Positions 1 to 6,941 of a DNA stretch of 34,789 nt are shown here, one piece after another. A model generated the notes under the pieces. It was not told where the DNA came from. It searched no databases and worked only from the letters and a program-made list of their open reading frames with translations. Where the stretch lies: the NCBI GenBank assembly GCA_964406445.1, contig CAYORU010000038.1, positions 1-34,789 on the forward strand, written 5' to 3'. Origin of the DNA: SG8-30 sp964406445 (GTDB lineage: Bacteria; Pseudomonadota; Gammaproteobacteria; Steroidobacterales; Steroidobacteraceae). Every line of letters begins with the position of its first letter. Position 1 is the first letter of the stretch. The position numbers were made by a program, and so were the translations under genes.

Positions 1-105
1 CGGCAACAACCCGCTCACGCTCGTAGATCCGAGCGGGCTGTCGAGCAAGGAGACCCGGCTGCCGCAGCACGACGCGGGGAGACTTGGATCGCTGGTCGAG
101 CACTT
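1..105 (+). repeat. Rhs core-end direct repeat, copy 1
   Basis: This stretch matches 2333-2437. Both begin with the same 21 bases coding GNNPLTL and both read through a DP-x-G junction into TRLPQHD and then a GSL-(V/I)-E motif, with scattered substitutions. It marks the conserved Rhs core end from which the two tips diverge, and it could support homologous exchange of tips. Confidence 0.8.
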
Positions 106-769
106 CACCCACGAGCCGCCCCACGACCCCCGCATTGGACCGATTGATGTCTGGGCCACGAGGATTGTGGAAAGGTCTTGGTATGGATTTGGCTCCGGCG
201 GCGCCTTCGGCGGCAGCGTCGAGGCGCCGTTCTCCAATCGCGCGCAGGGGCGGCCGAATGGCGGAAGTGAGCCCAGCCCGGAGCAACCGAAGCCTGATCC
301 GAAGGAGGGAGCGGAGAAGGAGGCGCCAGCGCAGAAGGACGATCCCGCGGATGAGATTTGCCGGGCGCCGGGGCAGGGCGGCGATGGCCGGACCCTACGT
401 CAGCGAGCAAAGATGGCGCGCGGCCAAGCCCTCGGCGGTGCTCTCGCAGGATTTCTGCTCGGTCGCGTGCCTGGGGCCGCCCTCGGCTACGGCGTTGCGG
501 TCGCACATAACGCATATGGCCTACGTGCGGGTGGAGCATTGGTACAGGGAGGCAGTCAACAGGGAAACCGCGCATACGGTGCAGTGAGTGCGGGCCTTGG
601 AATTCCGCTTACGGCAGCACAAATGTTCGCAGGATTCTACGAGCAGTACGGGCCAGATTCCGGAGGTTCGTATGACCCAAAGAACGGCACGTTCCTGACG
701 GGCCCACCCTACGGGGATGACCCAAATGCTCAGCGCGCTATAGCAGAGGGCTACGCATGCGGAAGGTAG
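1..769 (+). CDS. Rhs-family protein, C-terminal tip (5' partial)
   Basis: The reading frame is open from base 2 to the stop at 769, giving 255 residues, and its 5' part lies outside the window. It begins with the end of an Rhs core (GNNPLTLVDPSG), the signature that precedes the variable C-terminal effector of Rhs proteins. A short shared stretch (LPQHDAG) follows. After a Pro/Glu/Lys-rich linker (about residues 85-120) there is a Gly/Ala-rich hydrophobic stretch (about 143-170, GGALAGFLLG then GAALGYGVAVA) that resembles a glycine-zipper membrane segment. I recognise no nuclease or other known toxin motif, so its activity is unknown; a membrane-acting effector is inference. Its stop overlaps the next gene by 13 bases, as toxin and immunity genes often do. 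The A+T content rises towards the 3' end, unlike the rest of the window, which fits a transferred tip. Confidence 0.8.
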   Translation, partial: GNNPLTLVDPSGLSSKETRLPQHDAGRLGSLVEHFTHEPPHDPRIGPIDVWATRIVERSWYGFGSGGAFGGSVEAPFSNRAQGRPNGGSEPSPEQPKPDPKEGAEKEAPAQKDDPADEICRAPGQGGDGRTLRQRAKMARGQALGGALAGFLLGRVPGAALGYGVAVAHNAYGLRAGGALVQGGSQQGNRAYGAVSAGLGIPLTAAQMFAGFYEQYGPDSGGSYDPKNGTFLTGPPYGDDPNAQRAIAEGYACGR

Positions 770-1173
770 CGAGCGTGCTTGCAATCGCGATGTATCTGGG
801 CGCCCTAGGCTGCGAGGAGAGAGGGGAGCAAGTCGTAGAGTCACGCCCGTCGCCTGATGGACAGCGCGTGTTGTGGGTAACGAATGAATATGGAGGTCTA
901 GCGTCTGGCGTCGTGCGCGTGCACGTTACGAGGAGGGATCAAGCTCCCGTTGATCGAACGATAGTTCTCCAGACACCGGAATGCTCAGCTGCAATGGTTG
1001 ACTGGGTCGACTCGATGACCGTCGCGGTCGTTTACGACAGTCTCGATCTCAACCGATTTAGCTCGGACGCCCTTGACGATGACGTGCATGTTGTATTGAT
1101 AGATCGACGGACTCGCAGCGGAAGAGACGTGCGACCAGCCGATGGCATCGCATTGCCATGTGATCCCTATTGA
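757..1173 (+). CDS. Small putative lipoprotein, candidate immunity partner of the Rhs tip
   Basis: This gene encodes 138 residues. An N-terminal hydrophobic signal ends in Leu-Gly-Ala-Leu-Gly-Cys with the cysteine at position 19. The residue at -3 from the cysteine is alanine rather than the preferred leucine, so lipidation is likely but not certain. The rest is a soluble, probably beta-rich domain with alternating hydrophobic residues and many Asp/Arg. I do not recognise a family. The start codon lies 13 bases inside the upstream Rhs gene, so the two are probably translated together. An immunity role is inferred from that overlap and from the usual Rhs layout. A periplasm-facing lipoprotein would suit an effector that acts in the periplasm or on the membrane. 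Codon use is more A/T-rich than in the flanking metabolic genes. Confidence 0.7.
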   Translation: MRKVASVLAIAMYLGALGCEERGEQVVESRPSPDGQRVLWVTNEYGGLASGVVRVHVTRRDQAPVDRTIVLQTPECSAAMVDWVDSMTVAVVYDSLDLNRFSSDALDDDVHVVLIDRRTRSGRDVRPADGIALPCDPY

Positions 1174-1193
1174 CCTTGACGTAATCCTGCCTC

Positions 1194-3263
1194 GTGTATC
1201 CGACGAGCGTGGGCAGCTACCGGCTGACGCTCGGCTACGAGTACCAGAACGGGCTGTTGAAGCGCATCCGCGATGGCGGGACGGGCGGGACGGAGGTGTT
1301 CTGGGAGCTGACCGCGACCGACGCGGTCGGGCGGATCCTGAACGAATCGCTCGGCAACGGCGTGATCACCTATACGGAATACGACCAGGCGGCCGGGTAC
1401 ATGCGGCTGCGCCAGGCCTGGGTGGGCGGCGGCACGGGGCTGATCGACGCGACTGCGCAGTGGGACCTGAACTACAACCTGAGCCAGCGCCAGGACTTGA
1501 AGCAGTGCGCGACGGAGACGTTCGTCTACGATGGTCTCAACCGGCTCGACTACTCGACGCTGACCACTCCCGGGACGGGCACGATCACGAACCAGGACCT
1601 CAGCTACAACGCGATCGGCAACATCCTGTGGAAGCAGGACGTGGGCAACTACAGCTACCATGCCAGCAAGAAGCGGGCGGTGATCCAGGCCGGCACCACC
1701 AGCTACGGGTATGACGCGAACGGCAACATGACGAGCCGGGGCGGCAGCACGATTGGGTACACGAGCTACAACCTGCCGGGGGTGATCTATGCCGGCTCGA
1801 ACTCGAGCACGCTGTCCTACGGGGCGTATCGCAACCGCTACAAGCAGGTGGCGGTGACGGCGGGGATCTCGGAGACGACGATCTACGTGGGCGGGATACT
1901 GGAGAAGGTGACCAAGTCCGGCACGACCAACTGGCGGCACCGGATCGAGGGCCCGGGCGGGCTGCTGGCGATCGTCAACTGCACAGGCTCATCCTGCGAT
2001 CCCACGGCCAGCACGAACTACGTCCACCGCGACACGCTCGGCAGTCCGGATCTGATCACGAATTCCGCCGGGACCGAAGTGGTGAAACTCTCTTTCGGGG
2101 CGTTTGGCGAGCGGCGTGACCGGGACTGGCACGGGGCGGTATCGTCGGCGGACATGACCGCCATTGGCAACAGCACCCGGCGCGGGTTCACCGAGCACGA
2201 GCATCTGGATGCCGTGGGCCTGATCCACATGAACGGGCGGGTGTATGACCCAGTACTGGGGAGGTTTCTTGCCAGCGATCCGGTGGCCGACGGCCTTGGC
2301 CGGGCCGGCGGGTTCAACCGCTATGCGTACGTCGGCAACAACCCGCTCACGCTGATCGATCCCACTGGCCGTTCCAGCCGGGCGACGCGGCTGCCGCAGC
2401 ATGATTCCGGGACGCACGGGTCGCTGATCGAGGGGTCGTGGGTCACCGGCTCCGGACCGGACCGCGAGACGACCGTCGCGGCGCTCGGCGAAGTCACCGT
2501 CACGGCCACGAGCCTGGCGCAATCGTTCACGCTCGGCGGCTCGCTGGCCTGGAGCATCGCCACGGGCGCGACGCTCGGCCTTAGCTACGCGTTCGTGCCG
2601 AATCTCGCCGGCGGCGGCGGCCGTGGCGGTGGCGGGGGTGGATCGGGCGGAGGCGGCGGCGGAAGCGATACGCCGGGCAGCTGCGACAAACCGACGCCGG
2701 ATGATTCACCGGCAGAGGAGCCGAAGTCAGCTGCGAAAGCGCAGTGCTTGATTGACTGCCGGCGAGGACTGGAACCCGCCGTGCAGGGCGCGGCAGGCGC
2801 GGCCGGCGGCGGCATCGCCGGGCTGGTGCTGGGCGGTCCGAAGGCCGGAATCGCCGGTGCGACGATAGGTGGCGTCGCGGGCACGCTATCGGGTGCGGGC
2901 ATGCCAGGGGCCGTCACGGTGCCCTATGCGGGTGTCGCGGGCGCGACCGCAGACATGATCGTTGGCGGCAGCGGCGGGATGTCCAATCCCTTCAGCCGCG
3001 GCGGCTGGGCCGCCAGCCTGGTTGGAGCAGCAGCATCAAGTGCACCTGCCGATGCGCGAGCGCAGGTGACAATCGGTGCCGGGGCTGGTGCCTACGTGGA
3101 CGGTATCGCGGCGGCCCGGGCGGCCGGCTTCAGTTACATGGGCTCGAACCTCGGCCGTAGAACGGCACTGGCAATGGCGTTGGCAGGCGTTTTTTCCTAC
3201 GTCACGTACACAGCAGCAGACTCGGCGGCCACCTCTTTCTGCGAGGGCTTCTGTGGCCAGTAG
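1194..3263 (+). CDS. Orphan, N-terminally truncated Rhs core with second C-terminal tip
   Basis: This 689-residue frame starts inside an Rhs/YD-repeat core (repeats such as YEYQNGLLKRI, FVYDGLNRL, YGYDANGNM) and is much shorter than full Rhs proteins, which usually exceed 1200 residues. An in-frame TAA sits at 1182, the only nearby start is GTG at 1194, and I see no ribosome binding site, so it may be silent until recombined with the complete core upstream. The core ends at residues 381-392 (GNNPLTLIDPTG). The tip then holds a Gly-rich linker (about 472-492), a Pro/Asp/Glu-rich stretch and long Gly/Ala-rich hydrophobic segments (about 526-600 and 630-680). No known toxin motif is visible. The last 11 bases overlap the next gene. 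This is the classical orphan rhs tip arrangement. Confidence 0.8.
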   Translation: MYPTSVGSYRLTLGYEYQNGLLKRIRDGGTGGTEVFWELTATDAVGRILNESLGNGVITYTEYDQAAGYMRLRQAWVGGGTGLIDATAQWDLNYNLSQRQDLKQCATETFVYDGLNRLDYSTLTTPGTGTITNQDLSYNAIGNILWKQDVGNYSYHASKKRAVIQAGTTSYGYDANGNMTSRGGSTIGYTSYNLPGVIYAGSNSSTLSYGAYRNRYKQVAVTAGISETTIYVGGILEKVTKSGTTNWRHRIEGPGGLLAIVNCTGSSCDPTASTNYVHRDTLGSPDLITNSAGTEVVKLSFGAFGERRDRDWHGAVSSADMTAIGNSTRRGFTEHEHLDAVGLIHMNGRVYDPVLGRFLASDPVADGLGRAGGFNRYAYVGNNPLTLIDPTGRSSRATRLPQHDSGTHGSLIEGSWVTGSGPDRETTVAALGEVTVTATSLAQSFTLGGSLAWSIATGATLGLSYAFVPNLAGGGGRGGGGGGSGGGGGGSDTPGSCDKPTPDDSPAEEPKSAAKAQCLIDCRRGLEPAVQGAAGAAGGGIAGLVLGGPKAGIAGATIGGVAGTLSGAGMPGAVTVPYAGVAGATADMIVGGSGGMSNPFSRGGWAASLVGAAASSAPADARAQVTIGAGAGAYVDGIAAARAAGFSYMGSNLGRRTALAMALAGVFSYVTYTAADSAATSFCEGFCGQ
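2333..2437 (+). repeat. Rhs core-end direct repeat, copy 2
   Basis: This is the second copy of the core-end sequence found at 1-105. After it the two tips share no obvious similarity, so it marks the junction between the conserved core and the exchangeable tip. Confidence 0.8.
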
Positions 3264-3846
3264 CGCGACCTATCCGCGCACGGCGTGGATCATGTTCTCG
3301 ACGATGATTGCGGTCGCGCTCATTGCCGCGATGTTCCCGGCGGTTCCTCTTCGCATTTGGTCCAACTGTGGCGCATGCGCAGCCGCCCCGATGTCATGGA
3401 ACTTGCACTGTTGGCTGCTAATGGGCGGCGGGGCGTGGGTCATCATCCGAACGTATCTCGGCTTCTTTCATTGGCTAACTTGGTGGTACCGACGCGGCCA
3501 CTGGCTCCCGCCGAGTCGGCCGGAGCTCGACACCTATCCCAACGACCAAGCCGCTTGGAACGCCATGTGGTCACACCCGGACTTCGGGGTCCTCCGCCCG
3601 TGGGCCAACCTGGATCTCTATAGCCGGATCGAGCGGGTCGAGATCTGGGCGTATATGGCGTTTGCGGTGTGGGTGTTATGGCAGCTGAGCGACTGTCACC
3701 AGTGTCCTCGCTGGTCGGGCGATACGGCGGATACGTGCCACCGTCATTCGTATCTTGCTGGACTGCCAATCGGAGTCTTGGTTTGCTTCGAGATGGTCCG
3801 CGCACATTTCGGTCCCTTGCCCGAGCGCCCGGCGCGTCACAATTGA
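3253..3846 (+). CDS. Multi-pass membrane protein, candidate immunity partner of the second Rhs tip
   Basis: I place the start at GTG 3253, preceded by AGGG at 3244-3247 and overlapping the Rhs stop by 11 bases, which mirrors the overlap in the first pair. The frame stays open upstream to 3076, but that part only shadows the Rhs gene. The 197-residue product has hydrophobic segments at about 11-33, 50-78, 130-146 and 167-184, suggesting three or four membrane spans. A Trp-rich polar loop lies around 79-129, and Cys/His residues cluster near 148-164. I recognise no family. A membrane-resident immunity protein would fit an effector tip that itself carries glycine-zipper-like hydrophobic segments, but this is inferred from position and topology only. 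Confidence 0.65.
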   Translation: MASSATYPRTAWIMFSTMIAVALIAAMFPAVPLRIWSNCGACAAAPMSWNLHCWLLMGGGAWVIIRTYLGFFHWLTWWYRRGHWLPPSRPELDTYPNDQAAWNAMWSHPDFGVLRPWANLDLYSRIERVEIWAYMAFAVWVLWQLSDCHQCPRWSGDTADTCHRHSYLAGLPIGVLVCFEMVRAHFGPLPERPARHN

Positions 3847-4080
3847 GTGCGGCGCCGCAGTCATCGCGAAGTCCGACGTCGGCAACTACAGCTACCATGC
3901 CAACAAGAAGCGGGCGGAACCGCCCCTGATTCTCCGGAGACTTCTGTCTCTGAGTCAAGCCGCCCGAGCCGTACTCGCATCGATCGATATCGCTCCGGCT
4001 CGCGTTCGACCAGCGCTGCGCGACGGATGCGTAAAGCGTCTTGGATGTCGGCGGCGAGAAACCTGTGAGCGCGGCGCAGA
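3847..4080. other. Gene-poor stretch after the Rhs locus
   Basis: These 234 bases hold the Rhs shard at 3875-3917 and otherwise nothing I can assign. Short frames exist on both strands but none has a credible start, ribosome site or recognisable product. It is probably degraded Rhs-associated DNA. Confidence 0.5.
3875..3917 (+). repeat. Rhs core shard
   Basis: This 43-base stretch matches 1638-1680 of the orphan Rhs core at 41 positions (it encodes VGNYSYHA-(N/S)-KKRA). It stands alone after the membrane protein gene, with no open Rhs frame continuing on either side, so it is a recombination scar of an earlier Rhs module. Confidence 0.8.
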
Positions 4081-4329
4081 TCAGCGTGCAGTCGAACTGG
4101 CGTAGCGTGCGTGGGCGCGCAACGCGGCCTTGGGGAGTTCGTCGCCGTAGATACGCTTCACGATCGCGTAGCGGCGTTCCTCATCCGACAGATCCGGCGG
4201 CAGCGAGGAGGCGATGATCAGGCGCGCGGTGTCGTAGAGGCCCGAGGCAATGCGCAGGCGCTCGAGCGGCGAAAGGGCGGCGTAGTGCGCGGCGACGCGG
4301 GCTTCGAACTCAGGCGAAGTGTCGTTCAT
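4081..4329 (-). CDS. Small protein paired with the nucleotidyltransferase remnant
   Basis: The product has 82 residues (MNDTSPEFEARVAAHYAALS at the start) and is mostly helical and charged, with a central TARLIIASSLPPDLSDEERR stretch. Its start codon overlaps the stop of the upstream nucleotidyltransferase gene in an ATGA arrangement, so the two were a translationally coupled pair. Small conserved proteins of this kind are common directly downstream of such nucleotidyltransferase genes. Their function is not established to my knowledge, and a toxin-antitoxin-like role is only a guess. The protein itself looks intact, but its partner is truncated. Confidence 0.7.
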   Translation of the reverse strand: MNDTSPEFEARVAAHYAALSPLERLRIASGLYDTARLIIASSLPPDLSDEERRYAIVKRIYGDELPKAALRAHARYASSTAR

Positions 4330-4710
4330 GGCAATAGCGCATCCAGTGCGGCTCTCACCCCGAGCTCAAGCGCTTTGCGGCGAAGATAGTCTACATCGAC
4401 CCCGGCCGCCAGAAGCTGCCCCACGTCCCGCCGCCGCAGCTCGGAAGTAGCGGACCACGCCAGCTTGGAGAGAATCAGGTCTTCGCGGCTCACGATCCAG
4501 GTCTCGACGTTGCCCAAGGATGCGCGCTGGCGGCGCGTGAATTCGCGGATTCGGTAGGGCCTGGACTTGCGAACGATCATGTCGGGATCGATGTAGTACT
4601 CGTCGGCAAAGGCAGTCGTGATCGCCTCGATCCGGCCCGGATCCAGCGCCACGACGATGTCCGATTTCCGCGTCATGCGCGGTGTCGCGTGGAACGCGAG
4701 CGCGAACGGG
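4326..4710 (-). pseudogene. Nucleotidyltransferase (AbiEii/DUF6036-like), 5' end lost to an Rhs fragment
   Basis: The frame reads FALAFHATPRMTRKSDIVVAL, then EYYIDPDMI and NVETWIVSREDLILSKLAW, typical of small minimal-nucleotidyltransferase-fold proteins linked to toxin-antitoxin or abortive infection modules. The family normally begins about 30-40 residues earlier with a Gly-Ser motif followed by a D-x-D pair. Here similarity to the family stops just before the Gly-Ser position, and from 4712 the DNA is instead similar to the Rhs core. The first acidic residue of the D-x-D pair also appears as Lys (TRKSDIVV). An ATG at 4676 could still give a 116-residue product, but the nucleotide-binding site would be incomplete. 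I therefore call it a pseudogene; family assignment is from pattern recognition. Confidence 0.65.
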
Positions 4711-4711
4711 C

Positions 4712-4753
4712 GGGTACATGCGGCTGAGCCAAGCCGGGCGGGCGGCGGCGAGC
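4712..4753 (+). repeat. Rhs core shard at the nucleotidyltransferase breakpoint
   Basis: About 42 bases match the Rhs core from 1395 onward, including an identical run GGGTACATGCGGCTG, with roughly 36 of 42 positions equal (coding GYMRL-x-QA in Rhs). It begins where nucleotidyltransferase similarity ends. The following bases up to about 4800 may also be Rhs-derived (CGAGCGGCGTGA is shared with 2108-2119), but that part is weaker. Confidence 0.7.
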
Positions 4754-4837
4754 GGCGTGAACGGGGCCGCCTGGAGACGGCGTACCGCCCGACGAGCGGG
4801 CTGCCAGCGACGGCCATTGCGTCCCGGCCCGCTATGC

Positions 4838-4866
4838 TATGATCATATCGATCGTAACGATCGATA
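4838..4866 (+). promoter_or_regulatory. Toxin-antitoxin promoter/operator with perfect inverted repeat
   Basis: A perfect inverted repeat with 9-bp arms TATCGATCG and CGATCGATA around TAA occupies 4846-4866. It ends 16 bases before the antitoxin start. A -10-like TATGAT lies just upstream at 4838-4843, inside a smaller palindrome TATGATCATA; a matching -35 is not clear. Antitoxins of the Phd/YefM family usually bind such sites and repress their own operon, so this is the likely autoregulatory operator. Confidence 0.65.
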
Positions 4867-4882
4867 CAGACGATTCCCAGCC

Positions 4883-5200
4883 ATGATCCGGAAGTCCACT
4901 GCCGTCGCCGCCCGCCAGAACCTGGGGGACCTACTGAACCAGGTCCAGTACCGCAACGACAGCGTTCTGATCACCAAGGACGGCAAGCCAGTGGCGGCTT
5001 TGGTGGACGTCGAGCTCTTCGAGCGCATCCGCCGGCTGCGTGAGGATTTCCTCGAGCTGACCGATCGGCTCGGCGAGAGCTATGTGGGTGTACCAGCCGA
5101 AGTCGCGGAGCGCGAGATCGGCGAAGCGGTCGCGGCCGCCCGCCAGGCGCCGCGCAACCGGCCGGGTTGCCGCGGTGGTCGCAAGCCTGGCACGCGCTGA
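4883..5200 (+). CDS. Phd/YefM-family antitoxin
   Basis: The 105-residue protein starts at ATG 4883 (MIRKSTAVAARQNLGDLLNQV). The N-terminal half shows the Phd/YefM DNA-binding fold: conversion of a helix AARQNLGDLLNQV, then the beta hairpin VLITKDGKPVAALVDVELFERI. The C-terminal half (about 55-105) is charged and likely disordered until it binds the toxin. The frame is open further upstream, but the operator at 4846-4866 and the family's usual start both support 4883. The PIN toxin gene follows after 19 bases. Known family role: it neutralises the toxin and represses the operon with it. Confidence 0.88.
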   Translation: MIRKSTAVAARQNLGDLLNQVQYRNDSVLITKDGKPVAALVDVELFERIRRLREDFLELTDRLGESYVGVPAEVAEREIGEAVAAARQAPRNRPGCRGGRKPGTR

Positions 5201-5219
5201 CCGTTTCGGGGGCTCGTCC

Positions 5220-5633
5220 TTGCGGGTCGTCATCGACACCAATCTCTGGTTGTCCGGACTCATGCTTCCCGCGAGTGTGCCTGGCCACATCGTGCGGACC
5301 GCCTCGGAAGGGACGATCACCGCGGTGCTCAGCGAGCCGATGTGGGAGGAGATGCGCCTGGCTTTCGCTTACCCGAAGGTCCGCCGCCGCATCAGCCTGA
5401 CCGATGTGGAACTCACTCGATACCTGGCAGAACTGCGCTACATGACTGAGCTGGTAGACATCGCCGGCACCCGGGCCCGTGTGCCGCGCGACCGCGGCGA
5501 CGATATCGTCCTCGCCACCTTCCTCGCGAGCGGCGCCGATTACCTTCTGACGGGCGACCGCGCCCTGCTCGATCTTGCCGACCGCTACCGGGTCCTCACC
5601 GCCCGGGAATTTCACGATGAGCACCTGCGCTGA
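5220..5633 (+). CDS. PIN-domain toxin, putative ribonuclease
   Basis: I place the start at TTG 5220, because the product then begins LRVVIDTNLWLSGL, the usual start of PIN-domain toxins, and a GGGGGC run lies about 8 bases upstream. The 137-residue protein keeps the acidic metal-binding residues of the PIN fold: Asp6 in IDTN, Glu in the SEPMWEE motif (39-44), Asp94/Asp95 in DRGDDIVLATF and Asp113 in TGDRALLDL. It belongs to the group of PIN toxins paired with Phd-like antitoxins. The expected activity is Mg-dependent RNA cleavage; the target cannot be told from sequence. Its 3' end faces the P450 gene. Confidence 0.88.
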   Translation: MRVVIDTNLWLSGLMLPASVPGHIVRTASEGTITAVLSEPMWEEMRLAFAYPKVRRRISLTDVELTRYLAELRYMTELVDIAGTRARVPRDRGDDIVLATFLASGADYLLTGDRALLDLADRYRVLTAREFHDEHLR

Positions 5634-5685
5634 GCCAACGCCGTGAAACGGACCCGGGCCGCGAGCGCGATGCTCGCCCCGCCCA

Positions 5686-6921
5686 TCAACTGCAGGTCAG
5701 GTACAGGTGCAGCAGGTTGCGCCCGAAGAAGCTCGGCGCGTATTCCGGCGCGGGCTTGCCGGGCGTCAACTCGAAGCGCGAGTAGCGCGCGAGCAGCGCC
5801 TCGAAGGCGGAGAGCATTTCCTGGCGCGCGAGCTGGGCGCCGATGCAGTGGTGCCGGCCGATGCCGAAGGCGAGGTGCTTGCCGGCGGGCTGGCGGTGCA
5901 GGTCGACCTTCTCCGGCTCCGGGAACTGCGCGGGGTCGCGGTTCGCGGCGCCGAAACGCAGGCTCAGCAACTCGCCCTCCTTGAGCGGCTGGCCGCCGAG
6001 CAAGGTGTCCTGCGTGACGCGGCGGAACATGCCCTGCGCGGGTGATTCCAGCCGCAGCACCTCCTCGACGAAGTTCTCGAGCCGCTTCGGCTCGGCGCGA
6101 AGCTGGGCGGCGACCTCCGGCTGCTCGGCCAGGAGCTTCAGGCCGGAGGCGATCGCGGCGGTCGTCGTCTCGTTGCCCGAGGCGAGCAGGTCGATGGTGA
6201 GGATCGTGAGCTGCTGCTCGAGGTCGAAGCCCTGCTGGTCGGGCGCGGCGGCGCGGGCGACGGCCGTGAGCAGGTCGTCGCGCGGCTTGCGCGCGCGGTC
6301 GTCGAGCTCGCGCTTGAAGAACTGCTGCATCTCGACCACGAGCCGCGCGCATTCCACCTCGCGCTCGGGCGAGACCATCATGCTGAAAGGCTCGACGATC
6401 GCGTCCGACCAGGCCTTGAAGCGGGCGAGATCGTCGTGCGCGACGCCGATCAGCTCGGCGATCACGACCATCGGCAGGGGATGCGCGAGGTCGCGCACGA
6501 ACTCCACCTCTCCAGAGGCGGGCCAGGCGTCGAGCAGTTCCTTGACGGTGCGCTCGATCAGCGGGCGGATCTCGCGTACCCGCGCCACCGTGAACAGCGG
6601 CTCGAGGAAGCTCCGCACCTGCGTGTGCACCGGCGGGTCCGAGGTCGAGCAGGAGGCGCGCGGCAGACAGCCCTCCTTGACGTAGACGTCGATGATCGCC
6701 TGCGGGATGCCGCCGGGCCTGAGCGCCATCGGACTCACGCCGCTCGCGAACAGGTCCGGCTGGCGGATCACCTCGCGCGCCAGCTCGAAGGAGGTGACGA
6801 GCCAGAAGCCCTGGCCGGGCATCCGGTAGAGCGGCGCCTCCTCGTGCAGGCGCGCGTAGAACTCCCAGGGGCAGGCCTGCACGGCCGGGGACATGAGGTC
6901 GTAGTCGGCGAGGCTCTTCAT
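5686..6921 (-). CDS. Cytochrome P450
   Basis: This 411-residue soluble bacterial P450 starts at ATG 6921 behind AGGAGG. It has the I-helix oxygen-activation motif SGNETT at about 248-253, the K-helix ExxR motif at 287-290 (EVLR) and the heme-binding loop HLAFGIGRHHCIGAQ with the cysteine ligand at about 359. The length is typical of class I P450s, which take electrons from a ferredoxin and a flavoprotein reductase. A 2Fe-2S ferredoxin of the right type lies at 24034, but no reductase gene is in the window. It sits 20 bases downstream of quinohemoprotein 1, so the two are probably co-transcribed. A hydroxylation followed by periplasmic alcohol oxidation is a plausible but unproven sequence; the substrate is unknown. 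Confidence 0.95.
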   Translation of the reverse strand: MKSLADYDLMSPAVQACPWEFYARLHEEAPLYRMPGQGFWLVTSFELAREVIRQPDLFASGVSPMALRPGGIPQAIIDVYVKEGCLPRASCSTSDPPVHTQVRSFLEPLFTVARVREIRPLIERTVKELLDAWPASGEVEFVRDLAHPLPMVVIAELIGVAHDDLARFKAWSDAIVEPFSMMVSPEREVECARLVVEMQQFFKRELDDRARKPRDDLLTAVARAAAPDQQGFDLEQQLTILTIDLLASGNETTTAAIASGLKLLAEQPEVAAQLRAEPKRLENFVEEVLRLESPAQGMFRRVTQDTLLGGQPLKEGELLSLRFGAANRDPAQFPEPEKVDLHRQPAGKHLAFGIGRHHCIGAQLARQEMLSAFEALLARYSRFELTPGKPAPEYAPSFFGRNLLHLYLTCS

Positions 6922-6941
6922 GCGCGCGCCTCCTGGGTCGG

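Noticed and set aside
3076..3252. Upstream extension of the membrane protein at 3253
   Set aside because: This part overlaps the Rhs gene in another frame, and its Arg/Thr-rich sequence is unlike the membrane protein. GTG 3253 with AGGG upstream is a better start.
5661..5677. Hairpin GCGAGC/GCTCGC between the PIN toxin and P450 genes
   Set aside because: It has no T-run on either strand, so there is no support for a terminator.
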